Shown here one piece after another: positions 33,167 to 43,694 of a DNA stretch of 64,000 bases. Source of the DNA: Phytopythium helicoides (Eukaryota; Oomycota; Peronosporomycetes; Pythiales; Pythiaceae); contig JANFNE010000001.1 in assembly GCA_024867545.1 (NCBI GenBank), positions 806,001-870,000 of the forward strand, written 5' to 3'. Position numbers and translations under genes: made by a program. Every line of letters starts with the position of its first letter. The first letter of the stretch is position 1. The notes beneath the pieces are model-generated. The model made no database searches. It was not told where the DNA came from and saw nothing but the letters and a program-made list of their open reading frames with translations.

Positions 33167-34188
33167 ATGCCTGGAGACGGATACGACCGCCACATCACCA
33201 TCTTCTCGCCCGAGGGCCGGCTGTACCAGATCGGTGCGTGCGCTGGGCTGTCGACGTGGCGGAGGCCTCGCGGGCGCTGACGCGTCGCCTTGTGTGCGTG
33301 GGGGGAGCAGAGTACGCGTTCCGCGCCGCCAAGGAGAGCAACCTCACGTCCGTCGCGGTGCGCGGCAAGGACAGCGTCGTCTTCGTGACGCAGAAGAAGG
33401 TCCAGGTGAGCGCGTGAGCGTGGTAGGTGCGGTGGTTGAGCTGCGGGGACTCACGAGGTGGTTGCGCCGTCCAGGACAAGCTCATTGAGCCCGACTCGGT
33501 CACGAATGTCTTCCAGATCACGCCCGAGATCGGCTGCCTCATGACGGGCCTCTACGGTGCGCACTGTGCTGATGCTTGCCGAAGCTGAGCTGGAGTTCCT
33601 GATGTGGTTGGCCTCTTGGTGTCAACAGCTGACTGCAAGGCGCAGGTGCAGCGCCTGCGCTACGAGGCGCACGAGTTCGAGTTCAAGTACGGATACAAGG
33701 TGCCGTGCCACGTGCTGGCGAAGCGCATCGCGGACATCTCGCAGGTGTACACGCAGCACGCGTCGATGCGCGCGTTCGGCGTCATCACGATGTTGATCAG
33801 CGTGGACGACGAGAAGGGCCCGCAGCTGTTCAAGATCGACCCGGCCGGCCACTTCTGGGGGTACAAGGCCACGTCGGCGGGCGTCAAGGAGCAGGAGGCG
33901 CAGAACTACCTCGAGAAGAAGATCAAGGCCAACGACAGCATGGACTACGAGACCACGCTCCACACGGCCATCACGTGCCTGCAGTCAGTGCTCTCGGCCG
34001 ACTTCCGCCCCAACGAGATCGAGGTCGGCGTCGTTCGCCAGGGCGAGCGGTGCGTGTCATCATTCTCGGTGAAATCACAATCACAAAAAAAAAGTTGCTG
34101 ACTTTGGCTTTCGATGGCGAGCAGGTTCCGCCAGATGACCGAGGACGAGATCGAGACCCACCTGACCGCCATCAGCGAGCGCGACTAG
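33167..34188 (+). CDS. PSMA6: 20S proteasome subunit alpha type-6
   Basis: Five exons: 33167-33233, 33311-33405, 33475-33556, 33629-34049, 34125-34188, total 242 residues, close to the usual 246. N-terminus [25 protein letters not shown] is the alpha-ring signature, and [17 protein letters not shown] is specific to alpha6 (PSMA6/Scl1). The body has NVFQITPEIGCLMTGLYADC, RYEAHEFEFKYGYKVP, ADISQVYTQHASMRAFGV and the ISVDDEKGPQLFKIDPAG strand. Structural subunit of the outer proteasome ring; no catalytic threonine. The frequency of introns is higher than in its neighbours. Confidence 0.96.
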
Positions 34189-34488
34189 ATGGATCCGTCA
34201 CCCTTCCGTCCGGACCCAAGTAACAGGGGAGAGCCCTCCATGTCGGTGACGATAAAAAAAAAAAAAACAGGAGAACGCTTGAACCCCACCTGTGTCGTCG
34301 TGTGGTGCCGCACTGTGTGGACCACTCTCGCGAACCCATGAGCAAAATGATTATGGGACTGGGAAACCGCCCGCCAGTCCTGCCCCATCGAGAAACCGCC
34401 GCATAGACCGCGCCGCGTTCAGCTCACAACCTCTTGGGACTCCCTCGCCCCTGCCCGCCGCCCCCTCCAGCTCCCTCCACAGCCCAGT
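34189..34488. other. Intergenic spacer after PSMA6
   Basis: 300 bp with an A13 tract near 34254-34267 and a pyrimidine-rich leader before the next ATG. Nothing else seen. Confidence 0.5.
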
Positions 34489-34800
34489 ATGTCGCCGACG
34501 CAGCAGCAGCCGCACAAGAAGTCGCTCAAGAACTTTGTGGGCGAGAACATGGGCTGGACGTTCAACCTGCTGACGACGCAGGCCATGTTCTGGGCCGTGG
34601 GCTTCCCCCTCGCCAAGGACTACGGCTACGCCAGCTCCGAGTACAACGAGAAGGGCGGCATCCCCTCGGGCTCGCAGGGCTCGGGCGCCTACGTTGTCAC
34701 GCTCTTCGTCTGCGCCCTCTGCACGCTCGTCTACGCCCTCCGACTCGTCTCATACTTCCGCGCCGACGCGCCGGGCATCGAGAAGGAGAAGGCCGAGTAG
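34489..34800 (+). CDS. Small two-segment membrane protein, unknown
   Basis: One exon, 103 residues. Basic N-terminus (KKSLKNF), then a moderately hydrophobic segment (about 22-42, [20 protein letters not shown]), a Gly/Ser loop and a strong membrane segment (about 70-88, [19 protein letters not shown]), ending in a charged tail. Codon bias is strong, C/G at third positions, as in highly expressed neighbours, and a T/C-rich leader precedes the ATG. I do not recognise the family. Confidence 0.65.
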   Translation: MSPTQQQPHKKSLKNFVGENMGWTFNLLTTQAMFWAVGFPLAKDYGYASSEYNEKGGIPSGSQGSGAYVVTLFVCALCTLVYALRLVSYFRADAPGIEKEKAE

Positions 34801-35171
34801 GGGACACTTGCGCGCACCCACCGGCTTGCTTGCGCTCGTAAATGAACGCATTTTATCTACATTGACAGATACACACACACACACACATGCCGCGTTGACC
34901 GCCTTCATCTTCATTCGATGGAAATGCTCACTACTCTTTTCTGTTTTGGTTTTTGGCATGCAACACACCAGGAACTCTCTTAGTCGCTATCGACTCGGGG
35001 GCGCGAATGGCGGCTCGTGGGGCAGTGACGGCCATACAGCTCTCAGTCACGCCGTTCGGGCCTCGCATTCCCTTGCGCGAAGCCCATGCTCGCGCTCCCC
35101 GCTCTTTTCTTGCTTTTTACATTTCTCCAGATTCACACACGATACAAAAAGCAGTCGGCCGGCCGAACCGC
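34801..35171. other. Intergenic spacer with AC microsatellite
   Basis: 370 bp between convergent genes. An (AC)8 tract lies at about 34871-34886. No gene seen. Confidence 0.55.
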
Positions 35172-38100
35172 TCAGGGGAACTTGCGCGCTGAAAGCGACG
35201 AAAAAGTCGACGGTGTCAGAGAGCTGCGGCGCGGTGGGGCTCCCGTCTTGGCAGGGGAGCTCTGCGGCCCACTGTTCGCGGCGAGCCCTTCCTTGCCGTA
35301 GAAGGAAGAGCGAGCCTTGATCTGCCGCACAGGCGCGCCAAGCTCGCACTGGCTCACATTCTGCGCAAACCGCAGACTGCAAAGCGATTCGTCCAGTGAC
35401 ATGAACGTCGGAGACAGGTTGACCATCATGAGCGTCTTGCCGTCGCCCGAGAGCGCCGGCTGCAGCACATAGGTCAGCTTGCTGTTTCGGTACGGGACGT
35501 GGTTCGACTTCTTGACGAGCGCCTGGAACACGTCCGCAAGCGAGCTCAGACTCTTGTTGATGGCTTGTGCCTCCTTGAGACGGTCGCCCGTGGCATTGGA
35601 GCGGCTCAGACGCTCGCTACCCGCAAGGTCTACTAGGCTCAGGCTGCCCTCCATCTCCGTGTTCTGTGCCTCATTGAAGCCGCGGATCTTCATCGTAAAG
35701 ATACTGTGGCTGCGAGACGAATGTGCGTTCATATCGGTGCGGTCCACCGAACGGTTGCATGCAGCCAGGTTGACAATGTCCTCGATTTGCTCGTGCGCAT
35801 TCTCAAAGTCGATCGCGATCTCTGTCAGACCCTCGACGTAGTTCTTGCCGCGCTTGTCAGTGCGGATGTTGTACTTGCGCTGCTCACGACGGTTGTCCGT
35901 CGCAAGGAGGTCGCGGATCGTTTCGTTGTAGATCTCAAAGAAGTTCACATCAAGCGCGTAGGTCCAGCCCATGCTAGAGAGCTGCTCGCACGTGCTGATA
36001 ATCTGTGGGACATCAACGGCGGTCGGTCAGTTACGTATACACAGCAGAAGCGCGGGACTGGTAGCTGATGACGTACGTGCTCAATCGAGCGCGGAATGAT
36101 GCCACGCATCTGAGCCTTGCCACTACCTTGCATCTAAACAACAAACGCGGAGGCAGCCATTAGAATGTAGTGTCTCTCAGCGCAACTGAGCTATGAACAA
36201 CGCACCGTGTGGGTCTTGCCAGATCCAGTCTGACCGTACGCGAAGATGCACACATTGTAGCCATCCATCGCCGACTGCACGAACTCGGCCACGTCGTCAA
36301 AGACTGTTTCTTGCGAGTCCGACTGGCCGTAGATCTTGTCGAACGCGAACGTGTGCGGCTTCTCGACATTCGTTGAAATAGTCGAGCCGAATGTATCACA
36401 GCGCAATGCCGGCTGCGGCGGCTCGCCATGCACATTCTCTTCGCCGTCTGACCGGAGGAAGGGACGCAACCGCACATGCACGCGCACGTTGCCACGAAGT
36501 TCCTGGATCGTGTTGTGAAGTTTTCGCCGCAAGATCTCGCCATCGGCAACGCGACGCTCCAGCTCGGAAATGATCTCAATCTTCTCGCTCAACTCTTGCC
36601 GCGTGTCCAGCAGCTCGTCTGTCATCTCCTTCAGCCGGTCGCTCATCTCGCCCTCCTCCTCTCGCGAGAAGCGCGACGCCCCGCTGTTCCCACGGCTCGA
36701 CTCACCCGTCGGTTCCGCACTGCGCATCAGGCGGTTCTGTGTCTGGAGCAACTTCATCTCGCCAGCCAAGACTCCGTTTCGCTTCTCATAGAGTTGCCGC
36801 AGTTCCTCCATCTTTGCCTCGTGGGTTGTTTGCAACGCCACCATCTGTGCATACAATGCAGTGTTCTCAACAGTGAGCTGCTCCACATTGACTTGGAACT
36901 GCTCCCTCCGCGCCTTCTCATCCTCGAACTTTGCCTCCATCGAGGCCAAGTTGTCATAAAGCAGGTTCTTCTCGGACTCCATCTCTCGCGTTTTCCGGAT
37001 GCGGTCCAAGTTGTCTGCCTTGGCATCAGTCGCCTTCGACTTCATAATTTTGATAGTCTCATTGAGGCGGTTGACAGTCTGGTTCGCGACGGCGAGCTCC
37101 TCTGTCAGAGCACGGTTCTTCTTTGCAAGATCGGTTGTCTTCTGCCAGAAGCTGTGTGCATTTGAAGAACGCTCATCGTCCTGCTCATCCAGCTGCTGCT
37201 TCATGAACTCCAGCTCTTGCTTAGCGAAGTCGAGTTCAATCTCGATATGCTTCTTCTGTGCAAGAATAGCGCTGTTCTCCTCACGCAGCGCCTTGATCTC
37301 ATCGTCTTTGCTCTGCATTGTCTCCGTTGCCATCCGCGAGTTCGTGACAACCGAAGCAGAAGTCCGCTCACGCTCCTGTGCAAGAGCCTGTTCGTGCTCG
37401 GCAAGCTGCTCTGCAAAACGCGCCTTCCACTTCTCCTCGATCTTATCGGTCGCATTCTTCAAGATCTCGCGCACGTACGCAGACAGGGGAGAATCCTCCT
37501 TCATCGCATTGAGCATCTCCTCGCGATGCTGCTCTGTGTCATCCGAGGATTCTGCAGGTGTGATATCCAGCTCTAGCGAGCTGCTGGACTCTCCTGTGTC
37601 CGGGGTCCGAATGACAAGCGCGTCAGGCATCGCTTCAATATCTTCCTCCATATCTGGCATGTGCATTTGTGTTGCTAAGGCATTCTCCTCCGTCAAAAGT
37701 CCCATGAGGCGGTCGATCTCTGCGTGTGAGGCTTCCACATACTCCTCCTGGTCCAGCGTCTTTTGTTCAAACGCCTCGATACACTGCATAAGCACCTCGC
37801 TATGCGCTGTTAGCTGCCGCAGACCCTGTCTCAAGACACTAACATCCTCAAGACGGGCAGTCGATGTGCTGGAGCCCTGCTGAATCTCGCTCAGCAGGTC
37901 ACGGATCGCTTGCTCCGCCAAAAAGTGCTGCTCCTTTAGTGCCTGTACCGTCGCTTCTTCGAGCGTGAATTCTTCCTTCACTACGGTCGTCGGCCACAGC
38001 TTACGCATGCTCTTAGGTCGCCCCGGCGAAGGCCGGGAGTTGCTGGCGATTCCACTGGTTTTCCGCCCAGGCGTCGACGAAATGCTACGCTGCGTAGATC

Positions 38101-38836
38101 GCGACGGAGTTGACGACACCACAGACGCTGACGTGGCAGCTGACGAGATGGACGAGCACGAAGATACTGACCCGATACTGCTGCGCCGGTCGTCCTCCAT
38201 GTCAGCGAGGTCCTTCAAACTCTGATGGCGCGACTGCAGTTCGCTCAACGAGCGCAACGGCTTCCTGCTACGCGCACTAGCGCTCGATGAACTTGCCAGG
38301 CCGCGGTTGCGCAGCGACGCCGAGTACGCCTTGCGCAGTTCGAGTGAGGACTGAGCCCTGGTGGACCCGCTCGAGCTGTCTCCCAGCCCTGGTCGCAGCC
38401 CCAGCGCCTCATTCGGCGATCCAGCGCGCACAACCTTCTTCTCCAGCACTCGCGGGGTCACGCGCGCCGCCATTCCAAGCCTGTTGGGCGCGACCGTAGG
38501 TCCACTGTCAGTCGGCCTCCGCTTCGTGGGCGTCGACAAGGGCGTCGACTGCGCCGCGCTCGCTACTGAAGCAGCCGCTGCGGCCGCTGAGGCGCCGCTG
38601 TTGGTTCCGACGGAGCTGCCGCGGCGCATGGGGATCTTGCTGGGCGTGGGGATGCGGCTGCCGTTCGCTCGCGTCGCGTTGTCGCCCACGTTCGACGAGA
38701 CGGTGGAGATCGTGGACCCGGAGGACGACGAGAACGAGTCTCGGCGCGCCTTGACGTCCTCCTTGTCGCCGATCGCCGGCTCGTTGCCCGCCGCGTCCGC
38801 GTGCGGCGGCTTGTTCTCCGTGTCGCTCATTCCCAC
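35172..38836 (-). CDS. Kinesin-14 (C-terminal motor kinesin)
   Basis: Three exons (38836-36206, 36133-36077, 36002-35172) encode 1,172 residues. Residues 1-270 are Ser/Thr/Arg-rich and likely disordered, with SxIP-like SRIPTPSKIP. About 290-790 is a long coiled coil. The neck is LHNTIQELRGNVRVHVRLRPF, directly before the motor, which identifies the minus-end-directed kinesin-14 class. Motor motifs: AYGQTGSGKTHT (P-loop), MNAHSSRSHSIF (switch I), SLVDLAGSERL (switch II), YRNSKLTYVLQPALSGDGKTLMMVNLSP. A 90-residue Ser/Pro tail follows the motor. Known roles: spindle pole focusing and minus-end transport. Two start codons lie six bases apart. Confidence 0.94.
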
Positions 38837-39731
38837 CCGCCTGTCTCCTCCTCGCTCGGCTCGGTTGTATCCACGCCGTGGATCGAGTGCTGTCGCCTGG
38901 CCGCCCCTGCCGATGAGGGAGCGCCTGCTTCTGCGTCTCCTGCTGCTGCTGCTGCTACTGCCTGTCCTCCCCCTGGAGCGACCGACAGCGCGCGCGGGCT
39001 GAGCGAGCCGCGCGTTCCTCCTCCGCCGCCGAACGAAGAAGTGAGAACTTGGGCGAGGGGAGATTTCAGTCGCGGAGAGGTATTTTCGGCTGACGCCCGC
39101 TTACACCCGCTTACGGTCGTTCGAAGACCCATATTGATCTTGTGTTTTGTATGGTTGAAGGTTGGCGGGTGTAGAGAGATGTAGAGGAACCGCGCGGCTG
39201 TGTTTTTTGTCCTTGTTACACATCACAAGCGGCAAGGCGCATCACTGGACGCTACCGTACGCAAGGGAAGGCAGCTTTCAGCAGCTCATGACTCCACGCA
39301 GCTCCATTTTTGCTGGCAGCAGGCCGCTAGTTGCTGAGAACTCGTACTTGGAAGTTCTACATCTCAACAGCTTGCCCCATGCAGATTGTCGCGCTCGTGT
39401 GATTGATTTGACTGCGGAATCTGCATGCAGATGGCTGCGAGCCTGGACAGCTGGAGGAGACTATTTTCGCGCACAGCAAGAGTCCAGGAATGGTGACGCA
39501 AGAATCACAGCAAAACACATGCAATTATGCGTCCATTTCGCGTCCGATAGCGGTAGATTCGAGGCACGCCGCGTGCAATCCGTACAATAGTGAACGCTTG
39601 CTGGGACGATCGATCGCTCTCGGCTGCAGCTTCATAGACTCACAGATCCGTGTCGCGAATGTACCGGTTGCCCTCACTTTCTTTGATCTCCGCTCTGCAG
39701 AATCAAGTATCTCTCACGTAAGCTCGCACGA
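38837..39731. other. Intergenic region between kinesin and FYVE genes
   Basis: About 900 bp upstream of the kinesin gene and downstream of the FYVE gene. It starts with a GC-rich, short CTG-repeat-containing stretch (about 38938-38958), then becomes lower in GC. No protein-like frame or repeat recognised. Confidence 0.5.
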
Positions 39732-40507
39732 TCACAGCACGTATGTCAACGCAGCACGGACGCACCGGTATCTTCCGACGGTCAGCACTGTTCGGCTCGC
39801 GGTCTTGGAGGCCGGCAGCGGCGCTGGTTCCGGCGTATTGCTGTTGTCATCATTCTCGTTCGTGTCTGTCGGGATGGACTTGCCGAACCGCTTCGATAGT
39901 CCTTCGGCGAGCTTCTCGTCGATCACCTGGATGCACAAATCGCACACGCGGCAGTCCTCCGCTGCCGTTTTGGTCGGCGTGATCTCCTGCAACAAGCAGC
40001 AATCCGCCTCCAATCAGCGCAGAGCCCTTCGCGCCAGTGCCATCCTCCATGCGCCTCCACCTTGTAGATGAACTTGGTGCGGCTCAGCGAGCAGCTGTCA
40101 CACACGACGGCGCCGCACCGGCGGCAGTGGTGGCGCCGAATCCACCACGAGAACTCGGCACGGCACAGCATACACGTGCTCACCGACACGTCCGGCACCC
40201 ACTGGCCCTCTCCCTGCAGCCGCACCAGCCCAACCGTCGCTGAGTTAGATACCTTTGCAATGACCGCGACGCAACTCGCGCTGGCGCTGCTGGCAGCACC
40301 GTCTGCGCCGACGAGAGGCGACGCACCATGTGCGTGCGCCAGGAGCTCTCGAGCGGGTCGCGCGTGCGCGTCTTGAGCAGCGGGGGCGTCGGCAGCTGCT
40401 TGCTCATCGCGGAGCGCTGTAGGGGCGCTCGATCTCGAGCGCAAAAGATGGAATGGGTGCGACCGATTGCTCTTCTTTTCGGATCGCATGCATCTCATGT
40501 GGGCCAC
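39732..40507 (-). CDS. FYVE zinc-finger protein
   Basis: Two exons (40507-40061 and 39986-39732) form a short protein. The FYVE domain has all landmarks: the WVPD motif (WxxD), CMLC, RRHHCRRCG (basic phosphoinositide-binding patch), CDSC, and the last zinc pair CDLC in the second exon. FYVE domains bind PI3P on endosomes. The start is uncertain. The first 90 residues in this frame look like out-of-frame sequence, whereas a neighbouring frame from 40407 (MSKQLPTPPLLKTRTRDPLE) looks more natural and would need a one-base correction near 40265. The tail after the domain is acidic/asparagine-rich. Its upstream region abuts the inverted Fanzor copy. Confidence 0.75.
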
Positions 40508-40569
40508 ATGAAGAGCTACGGAGATTCAAGGGAAAGCAGTTGCGAGGATTGGATCATTTGAGCTGTTGC

Positions 40570-42123
40570 TAGCACTCGCCTTCGGCTCGCGGGTATGGCC
40601 GTGGTAAGCCCGGCATCCTACGATAAAAGACGATGACTGGGAATGAAACCCAGTGAAAATGCAACAATGCCTGAGTATACAGTGCTATCTGCGGGCAACG
40701 CTGAGCGCACCTGCAGACACTTTGTGGCTCCTGATGTGATAAGTTGGCGCTCGGCAAAAAGCGTTAGGTCTTGGTTGACCACGGAGCATGTAGAAGAGAA
40801 GCATCAGCATGTTCTTCGAGGCGTTGACGTCGCGGCTCACAGTAGTACCAAAACACCCATTGGATCGACAATGGAGCACACTATAAACCTTGCACGTCCG
40901 CCATTCCTTGTCCGTGCTGTTCTTGACCTTGCAGAGTCGGAGACTGTACTGGTATTCTAGCTGCCGGTGGCAACGTGAGTGAAGCTTGCTGGTGCGAAAC
41001 TCATCAATTGGTTGTACACGACAGTAGTTTCTCAATGTGTGCTCGAGTCTTTTGACCGGCCCCGCGGGGCACTTCTTGATGAGTCCAGAGTGATCGGTAT
41101 AGCCTGCACCTCGGCATCGTTGCCGTTGTAGACAGGGTCCAGGATGCTCTTGATCATGACGTAGGCCTCAGCACCATTAAGTCATAGACCCGCTTGATGT
41201 GACGGTGAAAGCGACGGTAGAAGTTGCGTTCGATCGCGTTCTTGGTGTTAGTGGCCATCATTTGGGCTGCGTTCTGCTGCCACCCAGCGGTAATCTGCCG
41301 GTTGCTTGCACGTTGAGCGTCTTCACCTCGCCAAGTGTTGTACAGCGTGACTGATTGCTGGAATGCAGGAGACCCAAGTGTGGAGTTGGCGTTGCAAACA
41401 CACGATAGGCATCTGTAGAAGAAGACCTGGTTGAGTGGCTCCACTGCATCGCCCAGCTGACACATCCGCACGTCGTGGATGTTGGCGAGGACGTAAGCCT
41501 CCAGCACGGCCTGGTCCATATCCGCCGGCGCGGACTCCCACGGCAAAGTCATGGCCTCATCGCTCTTGCAAAACGCCTTGAGCGACGTCTTGACGCACAC
41601 AAGCGAGGATTTGGCGTTAGCTGCGTCACGAGCTTCGACTTCGGCTCGTCGCCTCTTTGACTGACTCTTGCGTGGTTCTGCACTGCGCTTCTTCCTTTTA
41701 GATCTAGCACCGCCTGACGTCGGACCAGCTGCACGTATTGTCTTGGACCGACCTCGTCGACTTGTGGAAGCAGTTCATGCCCGACAGAGCTTGCAAAGGC
41801 CGCTTTACTAGCTTGCCGTGGCTCATGATGGAGCTCTGGAGATGCTTCCTATGGCATCTCCAACAAGCAATACGAAGTGTCAATGCAGTGCTGTTGTCAT
41901 CGCTGGGGGAGGGCATCGCGCAACCCGCTTGAAGCTGATGAACTGCGCTGCCAGCCGTAAGTTTCTTGCCGTAACGACAGGTATATTTAGTTTCACGTCT
42001 CCTTTTCTACGTTCCGGTTGAGTGAGAGTTTATGTCGATCGTTGGGATGAGAAGGGTGAATGTAGAAATGGAGGTTTTTGTGGCCATCTACCACAGCGCC
42101 AATGCCGGGTACCCCGGCCATTC
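40570..42123 (-). mobile_element. Defective Fanzor (TnpB-like) element, copy B (inverted)
   Basis: Nearly identical to copy A at 12341-14611 but on the other strand, 28 kb away. Same right end (GGCGAGTGCTA, at 40570 on the complementary strand), same left end (GAATGGCCGGGG), same subterminal inverted motifs. Compared with A it lacks the 690-bp segment and has an additional deletion of about 45 bp in the basic linker. No target duplication recognised. The left end is 52 bp from the stop codon of the uracil phosphoribosyltransferase gene. Confidence 0.78.
40685..41916 (-). pseudogene. Fanzor-like gene remnant, second copy
   Basis: Starts with the same MPSPSDDNSTALTLRIACW as copy A, then loses frame in the linker because of a deletion near 41735-41790. 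It continues with CVKTSLKAFCKSDE, DQAVLEAYVLANIH and RHIKRVYDL, has the same missing base after VYDL, the same central deletion, and the same C-terminal piece with CHRQLEYQYS and SRDVNASKN. The lesions shared with copy A must predate duplication. The extra linker deletion is private to B. Confidence 0.75.
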
Positions 42124-42174
42124 ACTTCAAGAAAGAAATCTACCCACGACAGGAAGCCAGGGCGCGACGGCTGA

Positions 42175-43273
42175 CTAGTGCTTGTGTCGCTTGATGGCCG
42201 TGTCGGGATGCACGCCCGTCTGGAACTGGCGGTCGCCAGCGTCGCCCAAGCCTGGGTAGATGTAGCCATCCTGCCAAGATGCACCACCGCAACGTTAGCA
42301 ATCGCACAGACGCAGAGGTGCGCACAAAACATACCTCAGTCAGCTCGTTGTCGATGGCGCCGACGAATACTTCGACCTCCGGGTGCTGCGCTAGCAGATC
42401 CTGCAGGCCTGTACCACGAAAGATTACGCCGTAAGAATCCCATTACAACTGGGAGCGCTGCAGTAGACTTGGGAGCATACCTTGCTTGGCGGCAATGGCA
42501 CTGACGATCTTGATCTTGTCGACGCCCCACGTCTTGAGGATCGCGACCGTCGCAATGATGGTGCCGGCTGTCAATGCCACCAAGTGATGTCAGACCTGCC
42601 CTTGATTCACGCATGGAGATTCCACACAAACACACCGGTGGCGATCATTGGCTCGAGGACGATGGCGACGTCCGTGTTGCACTCCTTAGGGAGCTTGTTG
42701 TAGTACTGCACCGGCAGGAGCGAGTTCTTGTTGCGGTACATGCCGATGTGGTGCACCGTGGCGTTCGGGAGCAGGTCAAGCATCGGTTCCACCTGCACGC
42801 CCGTTTTCATCAGCCACACACCAATATGGACGACCTCAAAAGGAAGATTCACTCACCATGCCGAGACCGGCGCGCAGGATAGGGACGACGGCGACCGACG
42901 TGGCGAGCTCCGCCCCTTGGTGCGTGCCCAGCGGGGTCTGCACCCTCGACCGTTAGCGTCCTGATTCGAGTTAAGCCCTCTCGAAAAGGAACGCACCTTG
43001 ATCTCCTTGGGCTTGGTAGACAGGTCAGAGGTCGCTTCGTATCTACTCAACAAGCCGCCTCGTCAGCAACCGCCGTCTGGCGCCCGCCGCCAGCAGGACG
43101 CACCCGAGGTAGAAGGTGACCTCGCGCAGCAGGTGGCGGAAGACCGTGCTGTCCGTGCGCTCGTCGCGCAGCTTGGTGAGCTTGTGGTGCAGCACCGGGT
43201 GGGCGCCGCACGAGACCTTGCTGCCCTCGGGAAGCTCCGCGGTCTGCGGGTCTACGTGCGCCTGGCCGTTCAT
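42175..43273 (-). CDS. UPRT: Uracil phosphoribosyltransferase
   Basis: Seven short exons (43273-43104, 43042-42997, 42937-42857, 42792-42636, 42567-42481, 42408-42335, 42270-42175) encode 236 residues. The enzyme makes UMP from uracil and PRPP (pyrimidine salvage, cytosolic). Landmarks: LRDERTDSTVFRHLLREVTFYLGYEAT, VAVVPILRAGLGM, HHIGMYRNKNSL, the PRPP loop VLEPMIATAGT, and the uracil-binding YIYPGLGDAGDRQFQT near the end. In the PRPP loop the usual DPMLATGG is changed to EPMIATAG. All introns are 38-80 nt. The stop codon is 52 bp from Fanzor copy B. Confidence 0.93.
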
Positions 43274-43694
43274 GCTGGGGAGACTTGGGCTGGAGCTGGA
43301 GCTGGAGCTGGAACTGGGAGACGCTTCGACCTCAGACGGCGAAAACGGAAATGGCCGACTGAGCGCGGCGAGCGGCCGGCCGGCCGGAGATGGTTAGTAG
43401 CTGCAGGGCGACGCCTGAATGCGAACCGAAGAGTCCGCAGCACAAGCTCTCTTGAAGGCTCGGGGAGACGTCATCGGGCATATCCGCCAATCAGAGGGCG
43501 TTAAGAGCGGGTTTCCACCAATCAAGTGGGCGACACGATGTGAATGCTTACTTCAACTCGACGGGATACCGTGAGGCACGCAATCTCAGATGCGCAAATC
43601 TGCTGAGCGATGCAATGAATCAAAGGAAGTGCATTTGTGTATTTCGGATGCGTCTAACGGAGTGCTGCGAGGCCCGAACTCGCATGCGCGCAGC
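43274..43694. other. Intergenic spacer between UPRT and SDR genes
   Basis: 421 bp. Contains short GGAGCT repeats at about 43290-43315 (six-base units upstream of the UPRT start). No other element seen. Confidence 0.5.
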
